DNA of 64,000 nucleotides, from positions 62,001 through 126,000 of the forward strand of contig JAWVFQ010000033.1 in the NCBI GenBank assembly GCA_033856025.1, in the 5' to 3' direction. The stretch comes from AC-38 sp033856025. GTDB lineage: Bacteria > Actinomycetota > Thermoleophilia > Solirubrobacterales > Solirubrobacteraceae. The notes under the pieces are model-generated. The model worked only from the letters and a program-made list of their open reading frames with translations, was not told where the DNA came from and made no database searches. Of this stretch, positions 16,146 to 24,125 are shown one piece after another; within the stretch, counting starts at the first letter, position 1, and each line of letters starts with the position of its first letter. A program made the position numbers and the translations under genes.

Positions 16146-17105
16146 GTGCTGGCCGAGCTCGGCTCGGCGGGCGGCCGGGTCGTGCGCGGGCCCGGGGACG
16201 ATGCGGCGGTGGTGCGCGTCGGCGGCGCGGTCGCGGTCACGTCGGTCGACGCGATGGTGGAGGGCGTCCACTTCCGGGTGGCGCAGATCGGATGGGAGGA
16301 CGCGGGCCGCCGGGCCATGGCCGCGGCCCTGTCCGACCTGGCCGCGATGGGAGCGCCGCCGGGAGAGGCGTACGTGGCGTTGGGCGCGCCGCCGGCCATG
16401 GAGCGCGACGAAGCGCTCGCGCTGTGCCGGGGCCTGGCCGAGACGGCCGCCGAGCAGGGCGCCGTCCTGGTGGGCGGCGACGTGGTGAGCGCCCCGGCGA
16501 CGTTCGTGGCGGTGACGGTCGTGGGGTGGGCGGACTCCGAGGAAGAGCTCGCCGCCCGCGACGGCGCCCGCCCGGGAGACCTCGTCGCCGTCACGGGACC
16601 CCTCGGAGCGCCCGCCGCCGGCCTGGCGATCCTCGAAGGGCGGGCGGAGCCACCGGAGGCGGCCGCTTCGCCGGGCGATGCTCTGGTCGCGGCCTATCGC
16701 CGGCCGCGGCCCCGGCTGGCGGAGGGACGGGCGCTGGCGCGAGCCGGGGCGAGCGCGATGATCGACCTCTCCGACGGGCTGGCCACCGACGCCGCGCATG
16801 TGGGCCGGGCGAGCGGGGTTCGCCTGGACGTGGACCTCGAACGGGTCCCGGTGGCGCGAGGCGTCGCGGAGGTCGCCGCCCAGCTGGGACGCGACCCCGC
16901 CGAGCTCGCCGCCACGGGCGGGGAGGACTTCGAGCTGTGCGTGTGCGTCCCCGCGGCGCGGCGGGCGGATGCCGAGGCGGCGGCGTCGCTGACCTGGATC
17001 GGCGAGGTGGCGGCCGGCGAGCCGGGCGCGCGGTTCAGCACCGCCGGCCAGGAGGTCACCCTCGCCGGCTACGAGCACGGCCGCGAAGCCGCGGGCGGCG
17101 GCTAG
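16146..17105 (+). CDS. thiL: Thiamine-monophosphate kinase
   Basis: Phosphorylates thiamine monophosphate to the pyrophosphate cofactor. 319 aa from GTG 16146. AIRS/ThiL-type motifs are GPGDDAAVV, TSVDAMVEGVHF, ALSDLAAMGA, GGDVV, a C-terminal IDLSDGLATDA and GGEDFEL, which bind Mg-ATP. The family's conserved N-terminus (RELELIE...) continues upstream in frame as far as 16119, where no ATG, GTG or TTG exists. The true start may therefore be a rare codon (ACG 16119 or ATA 16113). It is probably co-transcribed with infA and shares its CTAG stop region with the convergent FlgM-like gene. Confidence 0.93.
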   Translation: MLAELGSAGGRVVRGPGDDAAVVRVGGAVAVTSVDAMVEGVHFRVAQIGWEDAGRRAMAAALSDLAAMGAPPGEAYVALGAPPAMERDEALALCRGLAETAAEQGAVLVGGDVVSAPATFVAVTVVGWADSEEELAARDGARPGDLVAVTGPLGAPAAGLAILEGRAEPPEAAASPGDALVAAYRRPRPRLAEGRALARAGASAMIDLSDGLATDAAHVGRASGVRLDVDLERVPVARGVAEVAAQLGRDPAELAATGGEDFELCVCVPAARRADAEAAASLTWIGEVAAGEPGARFSTAGQEVTLAGYEHGREAAGGG

Positions 17106-17299
17106 GCCGCTTCGAGCGGCGGGCCCGAGGGCGGGCCGTCGCCGGCTGCAGCTCCGGCGGCGCGCGCGCAGAGCAGGTGGCGGACGATGGCCTCGGCGAC
17201 CGCGTCCGGGTCGATCTCGTAGTCGGCGCGCCCGATGCGTGCCTTGAGCGTGTCGAGCTTCATGTGTCTCGTTGCCTCCATGCGGTTCTCCCGCTGCAT
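17102..17299 (-). CDS. FlgM-like anti-sigma factor (small)
   Basis: 65 aa from ATG 17299 (MQRENRMEATRHMKL). The central segment DTLKARIGRADYEIDPDAVAEAIVRHLL matches the C-terminal sigma-28-binding helices of FlgM (usual pattern: I..G.Y.vDp.aVA.ai). FlgM binds and inhibits the flagellar sigma factor FliA until the hook is complete. It is shorter than classical FlgM (about 95 aa) and no flagellar gene is nearby, so the assignment rests on this one segment. It lies 62 nt downstream of the sortase gene on the same strand. Confidence 0.6.
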   Translation of the reverse strand: MQRENRMEATRHMKLDTLKARIGRADYEIDPDAVAEAIVRHLLCARAAGAAAGDGPPSGPPLEAA

Positions 17300-17361
17300 A
17301 CCCAGGATCGTACGCCGGCGCCCGGCCCGTGAGCGCGCGGCTCGAAGACTGGACGCCCTGG

Positions 17362-18105
17362 CTAGAGCGACGGCGCCACGCGGGCGCGCCCGCGGGCCTG
17401 CACGTCGGCCAGCCGGGCGAACACGACGATGCGCTGCGCCGCGCTGTACAGCGGGTGGCACGCGGTCAGCGCGAGCTGGTCGAAGCGCCGCCGCCGCGTC
17501 ACGTAGCGGTAGGCCTTCGGCGACACGATGTGCTTGGACGAGAAGCGGTAGACGAAGCGCGCGTAGGGCATGTCGATCGTGATCAGGTCACCCGCGCGCA
17601 GCTGGTTGAGGCGACGGAACGGCGCCAGGTACGTGGTCCGGTGGCCGGCGATCGCCACCGTCCCCGGCAGGCCGGGGATCGACGTGTCGGAGTAGTGGCC
17701 CGGGCCCTTGCGCAGGTCGCCCGGGTCGGTCCCCTCCACGACCACGAAGTTCGTCCCGCTGCGCTTGATCTTGATGCGCCCGATCGCGTCCCCCGGCTTG
17801 ACCTCGCGGCGCAGGACGCGCGCCAGGAACGCCACGCGCCGGCGCTCGGTGCGCAGACGGTCCAGCGCGCGGAGCTGCAGCTGGGTCAGGTTGGCCAAGC
17901 GGTTGTCCAGCTTGCCCGCGAGCTGGCGCTGCTGGAGGCGCGCGTACACGGCCGAGATGGGCTCCTGCCAGACGAGCGTGAGCGCCGCGTCGAGGATCAG
18001 CATCAGCCCCGACACGATCAGGATGGTGGACAGCGCGCGCAGACCGCGGCGCAGGCGGTGGCGCGGCGGCCTCTGCACGGGGTCCGGGACCGCGGTCGAC
18101 GCCAT
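17362..18105 (-). CDS. Class E sortase
   Basis: 247 aa, type II membrane topology with one anchor at about residues 24-45 and a helical linker to about 100. The catalytic domain shows the class E pattern: GHYSDTSIPGLPGTVAIAGHRTTY (catalytic His155), TLTAC-type motif LALTACHP (Cys216) and the C-terminal Arg in QRIVVFAR. Class E enzymes in high-GC Gram-positives anchor LAXTG-type proteins to the cell wall. I saw no obvious LAXTG substrate in this window. It follows the M28-like gene by 9 nt, so the two are probably one unit. Confidence 0.93.
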   Translation of the reverse strand: MASTAVPDPVQRPPRHRLRRGLRALSTILIVSGLMLILDAALTLVWQEPISAVYARLQQRQLAGKLDNRLANLTQLQLRALDRLRTERRRVAFLARVLRREVKPGDAIGRIKIKRSGTNFVVVEGTDPGDLRKGPGHYSDTSIPGLPGTVAIAGHRTTYLAPFRRLNQLRAGDLITIDMPYARFVYRFSSKHIVSPKAYRYVTRRRRFDQLALTACHPLYSAAQRIVVFARLADVQARGRARVAPSL

Positions 18106-18114
18106 GGGTCGAGG

Positions 18115-19881
18115 CTACCGGCGCAGCGCCGACTCGGTGCCGCCGAGCGATCCCGGGCCGGCATAGGTGACGGGGCCGCGGATGCGGGGGCCCGGCTCGG
18201 GCGGCTCGCCGGCGCCCAGCGGGTCGCGCGCGCGGACCACCGCCAGCACGCACACCAGCGCGCCGGCCAGCAGGCACCACGCGGTCAGCGCGGGCAGCCC
18301 CAGCGCGCCGCCGGCCACGAACAGGGCCCAGGTCCAGACCAGGTCCAGCGGCCCGTAGCCCAGCGCGATCGCGTAGTACAGGACGACCAGCGCCAGCGGC
18401 AACATCGCCAGCCCGGCCACGGTCAGCGCGGCGCCGCGGCGCAGCCGCACCTCCGGCGCGGTGAGCAGCAGGGACGCGTGGACGACGGGCAGGAGCAGCA
18501 GCGCGGCGAACGGGTTGACGATCCAGACCGCGACGGCCACCAGGACGAGCACCACGTTGACGGCCGCGGCGGCGCCGGGCGAGCCGGGGTCGCCGCGCAC
18601 GCCCCACACCCGCAGGACCAGCGGGCGCACCGCCACCCAGCCGACGAGCAGGACGAGCGCCAGCCCGGCGAGCACCCCGATGGCCGAGCCGTCCAGCGGC
18701 ACGGCGCCCTCGGGGACCGGTCCGGGCGGCGGCGTCGGCATCAGCCCGGTCCAGCGCAGGACGTAGGCGAACAGCGCCGCCCCGGCGAACGGCAGCGCGG
18801 CGGACAGCGTCCACGCCGTCCACATCCCCACGGGGTGGCGGCGGCGGCGCACGCGCGCCACGCCGTCCACCGCGGCCATGAGCACGGATAGCAGCAGCGC
18901 GCCCGCCACCAGGCGCACCGCCCAGCCCGGCAGGACCTTGCCGGCGACCAGCACCTCGGGCCGCGGGGCCGGGGCCGGAGCGCTGCGCGCGTCCAGCGCC
19001 GTGATGGAGCGCAGCACGGCCCGGCCGAACGCCCCCATCCGCGCGACCGACACGGAGCGTTCGGCGCCCGGGCCCCGCTCGCCGCTGGCCGACACCAGCA
19101 CGCTGGGCTCGCCGCGGGCGAGGAACTCGCCCTGCTCGCCGGTGGTGAAGGGGAACGCCTGGCGCATGAACTGCGCCGCCGCGCTGACCGACCCCGGCCG
19201 CATCCCGGCCTCCAGGCGCAGCGCCGCCTCGACCGTGCGGCGCAGGAGCATCGGCGCCACGTCGTCGCCGTTGCTCCACGGGACGACCATGGGACGGCGC
19301 AGCCGCCGGCCGGCCAGGTCGCCCAGGACGATGACCGCCTCGGCCCCCTTGACCTCGCGCGCCAGCCGCGCCGCGCCGGCCGCCCCGGCGCTGCCGCCCG
19401 ACGTCGAGGCCAGGACCAGCGTCTTGTGCAAGGTTCGCCCGCGGAACACCCGGGCCAGCTCGAGCAGGCCGGCCGTCCCGGACAGCTCGGCCGTGGCCGG
19501 CGAGCGCAGCGCATCGCGGTGGGCCACCACGACGATCCGCCGGTCCGTGAACCCGGCCCGCGTCCCGATCACGTTGCGCAGCTCGTCCTGGCCGGCCGCC
19601 GTGCGCGCCTCGAAGCGATCGACGCGCACGCGGAAGCCCGCGCTGCGCAGGTCGCCGCCCACGCGCGACGCCAGCGCCGTGTCGCCGTCGCTGCCCGGAC
19701 GGCGCGCCGGGAACTGCGCCCGTAGGCCCTGGAGCGTGTTGAACGCGCGCGCGCCGGAGAACGAGTCCGGCGGCAGAGTCGCGGTGAGCGGCGCGGGCGG
19801 GCGCTGGATCGAGAACGCCGCGACGATCAGCGCGAGCAGGGCAGGGAGCAGCCCCGCCCGGTAGACCCGGGGATCCAGCAC
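18115..19881 (-). CDS. M28 peptidase-like membrane protein with degenerate metal site
   Basis: 588 aa. An N-terminal anchor (about 8-26) precedes an extracytoplasmic M28-like fold (about 40-290). About eight membrane segments follow (330-560). In active M28 enzymes zinc is held by HxD, a D in GANDNASG and EE. Here VVVAHRDALRS keeps His and Asp, but the next block reads SPATAELSGTAGLLELA with no Asp, and the EE block reads TSGGSAGA. The protein is therefore probably catalytically dead and may act as a binding or scaffolding protein. Start GTG 19881. It is divergent from the response regulator gene. Confidence 0.8.
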   Translation of the reverse strand: MLDPRVYRAGLLPALLALIVAAFSIQRPPAPLTATLPPDSFSGARAFNTLQGLRAQFPARRPGSDGDTALASRVGGDLRSAGFRVRVDRFEARTAAGQDELRNVIGTRAGFTDRRIVVVAHRDALRSPATAELSGTAGLLELARVFRGRTLHKTLVLASTSGGSAGAAGAARLAREVKGAEAVIVLGDLAGRRLRRPMVVPWSNGDDVAPMLLRRTVEAALRLEAGMRPGSVSAAAQFMRQAFPFTTGEQGEFLARGEPSVLVSASGERGPGAERSVSVARMGAFGRAVLRSITALDARSAPAPAPRPEVLVAGKVLPGWAVRLVAGALLLSVLMAAVDGVARVRRRRHPVGMWTAWTLSAALPFAGAALFAYVLRWTGLMPTPPPGPVPEGAVPLDGSAIGVLAGLALVLLVGWVAVRPLVLRVWGVRGDPGSPGAAAAVNVVLVLVAVAVWIVNPFAALLLLPVVHASLLLTAPEVRLRRGAALTVAGLAMLPLALVVLYYAIALGYGPLDLVWTWALFVAGGALGLPALTAWCLLAGALVCVLAVVRARDPLGAGEPPEPGPRIRGPVTYAGPGSLGGTESALRR

Positions 19882-19915
19882 GCCCAGGAGACTAGCCCCC
19901 GCCGCGCACGGCCCC

Positions 19916-19946
19916 TTGCGGGAGCATTAACCCCTGCACCTATCCT
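19916..19946 (+). promoter_or_regulatory. Candidate promoter of the two-component operon
   Basis: TTGCGG (19916-19921) and TATCCT (19941-19946) resemble -35 and -10 elements with a 19-nt spacer. Transcription would start about 8-10 nt further on, close to the ATG at 19956, implying a leaderless or near-leaderless message. The 74-nt intergenic region holds nothing else clear. Confidence 0.35.
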
Positions 19947-19955
19947 GTTCGGGGC

Positions 19956-20660
19956 ATGGTCGACCGCTCCGCACGGATCCTGCTGGTGGACGACGAGCAG
20001 TCCGTTCAGACCCTGCTGTCGTTCCCGCTGCGTCAGGAGGGCTACGAGGTGGTGCAGGCGGTGGACGGCCGGGAGGCGCTGGATCGCTTCAACGAGCAGC
20101 CGTTCGACCTCGTCGTGCTCGACGTGATGCTGCCCCAGCTGGACGGCCTGGAGGTGTGTCGGCGCCTGCGGGCGCGCAGCGCGGTGCCGATCATCATGCT
20201 CACCGCCAAGTCGGAGGAGATCGACAAGGTCGTCGGCCTGGAGCTGGGCGCCGACGACTACATCACCAAGCCGTTCTCCATGCGGGAATTTCGTTCGCGC
20301 GTCAAGGCGGCGCTGCGCCGCGCGGACATGACCGCCGCCCCCGAGGACCCCGACGAGCCGCCGCTGGAGCAGGGCGACCTGCGCATCGACTTCGCCAAGC
20401 GCGCCGTGCACCTGCGCGACCAGGAGGTCGCGCTCACCTACGTGGAGTTCGAGCTGCTGGGCGCGCTGGCCCGCGCGCCGGGTCGCGTCTACACGCGCGA
20501 CCAGCTGCTCTCGCGGGTGTGGGGCGACGCGTCCTACCGTGACCCGCGCACGATCGACGTGCACATCCGCCACCTGCGCGAGAAGCTGGAGGCGGATCCC
20601 AAGGAGCCGCAGTTCATCTTCACCGTGCGCGGGGTCGGATACCGGTTCCGCGACCGCTGA
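19956..20660 (+). CDS. OmpR/PhoB family response regulator
   Basis: 234 aa. Receiver domain at 7-120 with acidic pocket DDE (12-14), phosphoacceptor Asp56 (LVVLDVMLP), conserved Thr in MLTAKS and Lys105 in ITKPF. The C-terminal winged helix (about 140-232) has the OmpR pattern ALTYVEFELLGALA ... RTIDVHIRHLREKLE ... VRGVGYRF. It is activated by the kinase encoded 4 nt downstream. An HtrA-type protease in the same operon suggests a cell-envelope stress regulon, as in MprAB/CseBC-like systems. Confidence 0.96.
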   Translation: MVDRSARILLVDDEQSVQTLLSFPLRQEGYEVVQAVDGREALDRFNEQPFDLVVLDVMLPQLDGLEVCRRLRARSAVPIIMLTAKSEEIDKVVGLELGADDYITKPFSMREFRSRVKAALRRADMTAAPEDPDEPPLEQGDLRIDFAKRAVHLRDQEVALTYVEFELLGALARAPGRVYTRDQLLSRVWGDASYRDPRTIDVHIRHLREKLEADPKEPQFIFTVRGVGYRFRDR

Positions 20661-20664
20661 GCCG

Positions 20665-22056
20665 ATGCGTTCGATCCGCGTCCGCCTCGCGCTCATCTTC
20701 TTCGCGATCACGCTGGGCGCGATCTCCGGGGTGTACGCCTACGTGGCGCCGCAGCTGGAGTCCCACCTGCGCAGCGAGAAGCTGGACGCGCTGTCGCGCG
20801 ACGCCGGGCTCTACTCGCGCGAGCTGGTGCGGGCCATCGGCACCAACCTGGACGAGACGGAGGTCAACCGCGCCGTGCGCCAGGCCGCCGACCGCGCCGG
20901 CGCCCGGGTCACGCTGTTCGGCGTCTCGCGCGGGACCCAGGGCCTGCAGACCTATCCCGTCTCGGACTCCACGGAGCAGACGCGCCTGGAGGACCTGGCG
21001 TTTCCCGTCGCCACCGACGCCGCGCGCTCGGGGCGAACGCAGACGGGCACCGAGCCGACCAACGAGGGGCGCATCGGCGAGGCGGCCAAGCCGCTGTTCT
21101 TCAACGGCCGCGTGGCCCGGGTCGTCGTCTTCTCCGCGCCGCTGGGCGACGTCACGCGCAACGTCGCGCTGATCCGGCGCCAGATCGCGATCGCCGGCGC
21201 GATCATGCTGCTGTTCGCCTCGGTGGCCGGCTACTTCGTGGCGCAGGCCCTGTCGCGGCGGATCAAGCGGCTGGAGACGGCGGCGGAGAAGGTGGCGGCG
21301 GGCGACTTCTCCCAGCGCATCCCCATCGACGCCGACGACGAGCTGGGGGACCTGGCGCGCGCGTTCAACGAGATGCAGGGCCAGCTGGCGCAGCTGGACT
21401 CGGCCCGCAAGCGCTTCATCGCCACGGCATCGCACGAGCTGCGCACGCCGATCTTCTCCCTGGGCGGGTTCGTCGAGCTGCTCCAGGACGAGGAGATCGA
21501 CGAGGAGACGCGCGCCCAGTTCCTGGAGCAGATCTCCGAGCAGCTGGCCCGCCTGCGGCGCCTCACCGCCGAGCTCCTGGACCTGTCGAGGCTGGAGGCG
21601 GGTTCGCTGGAGCTGCGCGCGGAGCCGACGGACGTGGGTGACCTGGCGCGCGAGGTCACCCACGAGTTCACCCCGGCGCTGGCCCAGCACGATTCGCACC
21701 TCCAGCTGCACCTCGGCCGCGACCCCGTGCGCGCCACCTGCGATCGTGAGCGGGTCGCCCAGATCATGCGCATCCTCATCGACAACGCCCTGGCCCACAC
21801 TCCGCGCGGCACGGACATCTTCGTCAGCGCGTCGCGCGACAACGGCGGGGTGCGGTTGGCCGTCCGCGACCACGGCCTGGGCATCCACCGCACGGTGCTC
21901 CCGCGCATCTTCGAGCCGTTCTTCACCTCCGACGACGCGCAGGGCTCCGGCCTGGGCCTGGCCATCGCGCGCGAGCTGGCCGAGCGGATGGACGGCCGCC
22001 TGGGCGTCGACTCGGTCCCGGGCCGCACCACGTTCACGCTGGAGCTGCCCTCGTGA
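20665..22056 (+). CDS. Membrane sensor histidine kinase
   Basis: 463 aa. Transmembrane segments at about 8-28 and 174-196 flank a sensor domain of about 145 residues on the outer face. HAMP is at about 196-248, then the HisKA box SHELRTP with phospho-His257, the N box (LIDNALAHTPRG), and G boxes DHGLGIH and GSGLGLAIA. The ATG at 20665 follows the regulator stop by 4 nt. It probably phosphorylates Asp56 of the partner regulator. The signal is unknown. Its stop overlaps the next start (GTGA). Confidence 0.96.
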   Translation: MRSIRVRLALIFFAITLGAISGVYAYVAPQLESHLRSEKLDALSRDAGLYSRELVRAIGTNLDETEVNRAVRQAADRAGARVTLFGVSRGTQGLQTYPVSDSTEQTRLEDLAFPVATDAARSGRTQTGTEPTNEGRIGEAAKPLFFNGRVARVVVFSAPLGDVTRNVALIRRQIAIAGAIMLLFASVAGYFVAQALSRRIKRLETAAEKVAAGDFSQRIPIDADDELGDLARAFNEMQGQLAQLDSARKRFIATASHELRTPIFSLGGFVELLQDEEIDEETRAQFLEQISEQLARLRRLTAELLDLSRLEAGSLELRAEPTDVGDLAREVTHEFTPALAQHDSHLQLHLGRDPVRATCDRERVAQIMRILIDNALAHTPRGTDIFVSASRDNGGVRLAVRDHGLGIHRTVLPRIFEPFFTSDDAQGSGLGLAIARELAERMDGRLGVDSVPGRTTFTLELPS

Positions 22057-23186
22057 GGGGCCGGGCGGCCGTCCTGACGACCACCGTGCTGCTCGCCGGC
22101 TGCGGGTCCCAGGCGCCCAAGGAGGTCCGCACCTTCCAGCGCACGGTCACCGCGCCGGCCGGGGCGGGCGCCGGCGCACCGGCCCCGGCACTCCCCGCGG
22201 GCCGCTTCGACGCGCCGGCCATCTACCGCCGCTCGGCGCCGGGCGTGGTCACGGTCCTCAGCGTCTTTCGCTCCCGCGGGCAGAAGGGCCAGGGGTCCGG
22301 GTTCGTGATCTCCGGCCAGGGCGAGATCGCCACCAACGCGCACGTGGTCACCCTGGGCGAGGGGCGCAACTCGACGCGCGCGGACGAGGTCTACGTGCAG
22401 TTCCCCGATGGCAACGAGGTGGCGGCGAAGATCGTCGGCACCGATCCGGACTTCGACGTGGCGCTGTTGCGCGTCCAGCGCGACGCGGGGGTGAAGCTGC
22501 ACCCGCTGCCGCTGGGGTCCAGCGCGCGCGCCGTCGTGGGCCAGCCGGTCGCGGCGATCGGCAGCCCGTTCGGCGAGCGCCAGTCGCTGTCGGTCGGCGT
22601 CATCAGCGCCGTCGAGCGCACGATCGAGTCGCTCACCCGCTTCCAGATCTCCGACGCCCTCCAGACGGACGCCGCCATCAACACGGGCAACTCGGGCGGA
22701 CCGCTGCTCGACGCGGGCGGACGCGTGCTGGGGATCAACTCCCAGATCCGCACGGCGGGCGGGGGGAGCGAGGGCGTCGGGTTCGCCATCCCCGTGGACA
22801 GCGTGAAGCGCTCGCTGCGCCAGCTGCGGGCCGGCGGGAAGGCCCAGTACGCCTACCTGGGCGTGTCGACCGTCGCGCTGTACCCCCAGCTCGCGCGCCA
22901 GCTCGGCCTCGGCGTGACCCAGGGCGCGCTGGTCCAGGAGGCGGTCCGCGGAGGGCCGGCGGCCCAGGCCGGGATCCGCGCCGGCACGCGCCGGCTGCGC
23001 TTCCAGGCCGAGGGGTTCCGGGGCGGCGGCGACGTGATCGTCAGGCTCGGCGCCCACCCGATCCGCGAGGAGTCCGACCTGGCGGACTCCCTGGCCGGTT
23101 ACCGGCCGGGCGAGCAGGTCGACGTCGAGGTGGTTCGCGGCGACCAGCGGCGCACGGTGAAGGTCCGCCTCGGCCAGCGCCCGTGA
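22053..23186 (+). CDS. HtrA/DegP-type serine protease lipoprotein
   Basis: 377 aa. Signal peptide with lipobox LAGC (lipidated Cys17), an Ala/Pro linker, then a trypsin-like domain with His97 (TNAHVV), Asp135 (DFDVALL) and Ser214 (TGNSGGPLL). One PDZ domain at about 270-375 follows. It degrades or refolds damaged exported proteins. Translation is coupled to the kinase gene (GTGA). Lipid anchoring rather than a transmembrane helix is less common for actinobacterial HtrA proteins. Confidence 0.95.
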   Translation: MRGRAAVLTTTVLLAGCGSQAPKEVRTFQRTVTAPAGAGAGAPAPALPAGRFDAPAIYRRSAPGVVTVLSVFRSRGQKGQGSGFVISGQGEIATNAHVVTLGEGRNSTRADEVYVQFPDGNEVAAKIVGTDPDFDVALLRVQRDAGVKLHPLPLGSSARAVVGQPVAAIGSPFGERQSLSVGVISAVERTIESLTRFQISDALQTDAAINTGNSGGPLLDAGGRVLGINSQIRTAGGGSEGVGFAIPVDSVKRSLRQLRAGGKAQYAYLGVSTVALYPQLARQLGLGVTQGALVQEAVRGGPAAQAGIRAGTRRLRFQAEGFRGGGDVIVRLGAHPIREESDLADSLAGYRPGEQVDVEVVRGDQRRTVKVRLGQRP

Positions 23187-24115
23187 ACGTCCGCGCACTG
23201 GCCGAGGAGCTGGCCGGCGGCCTGCGCGAGCAGGTGCTGCCCGCGCTGGGCTCGCACGCCGCGCGCGCGCACGCCGGCGGCGCGGAGGGCGGCGACGTCA
23301 CGTTCGGGATGGACGAGGCGGCCGAGGCCTGGCTGGAGGAGTACCTGGGCGCGCACGCCCCCGAGGTCGCCTTCTACTCCGAGGACCGTGGGCTGGTCGG
23401 CCCGGCCGCGGCCGAGCACGTGCTGATCGTCGATCCCGTGGACGGCACGCGCCCGGCGCTGGCCGGGTTCGAGTCGGCCTGCGTGTCGGTGGCCGCGGCG
23501 GCGATGGGCGACGGCGCGCCGCGCATGCGCGACGTGGAGGTGGGCGTCGTGGTGGAGATCAAGTCCGGCGCGCGCTTCGTGGCCGTCCGCGGCGAGGGCG
23601 TGCGGGCGGACGCCCCGGTGCGCCTGTCCGAGAACCGCGACCTGGACCGGCTGTTCTGGGTCTACGGCCTGCGCGGGCGCCCGGCCCGGGACACGATCGA
23701 GGTGCTGGCCGAGCTGCTGGACCGCTCCTCCGTGGGCGGCGGCACGTTCGACCTGGGCTCGGCCACGTACGACATGACGCGCGTGCTCACCGGCCAGCTG
23801 GACGCCTACGTCGAGCCGGGCCCGCGGATGATCGAGGAGGTCCCGGGGATGCTGGACGAGTTCCGCCGCGTGGGGGCCGGCGCGGTCCTCAACAACGCGC
23901 CCTACGACGTGGCGGCGGCCGCCCTGATCCTCCAGGAGGGGGGCGCCATCGTCACCGACGCGGCCGGCGGGGAGCTGGACGACCGCCTCCTGCTCGGCTC
24001 CGGACACGAGTTCCAGATGTCCATGCTGGCCGCGGCCAACGCACCGCTTCACGCGCAACTGGTCGCCGAGATCGACGCGGGCATCGCGCGGCTGCGCGAG
24101 CGGCGCGGCAGATAG
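23183..24115 (+). CDS. Inositol monophosphatase-like phosphatase
   Basis: 310 aa from GTG 23183, again a GTGA overlap. Li+-sensitive phosphatase-fold motifs: SEDRG (acidic residues at the first metal site), VDPVDGTRPAL (DPxDGT, metal ligands) and APYDVAAAALILQEGGAIV in the position of the usual WDxAAG segment. It should hydrolyse a small phosphomonoester. It sits directly before two glycosyltransferases of trehalose or glucosylglycerol type, with no OtsB present. It might therefore dephosphorylate their product, although inositol phosphate is the default guess. Confidence 0.88.
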   Translation: MNVRALAEELAGGLREQVLPALGSHAARAHAGGAEGGDVTFGMDEAAEAWLEEYLGAHAPEVAFYSEDRGLVGPAAAEHVLIVDPVDGTRPALAGFESACVSVAAAAMGDGAPRMRDVEVGVVVEIKSGARFVAVRGEGVRADAPVRLSENRDLDRLFWVYGLRGRPARDTIEVLAELLDRSSVGGGTFDLGSATYDMTRVLTGQLDAYVEPGPRMIEEVPGMLDEFRRVGAGAVLNNAPYDVAAAALILQEGGAIVTDAAGGELDDRLLLGSGHEFQMSMLAAANAPLHAQLVAEIDAGIARLRERRGR

Positions 24116-24125
24116 TCTCGCGCCC

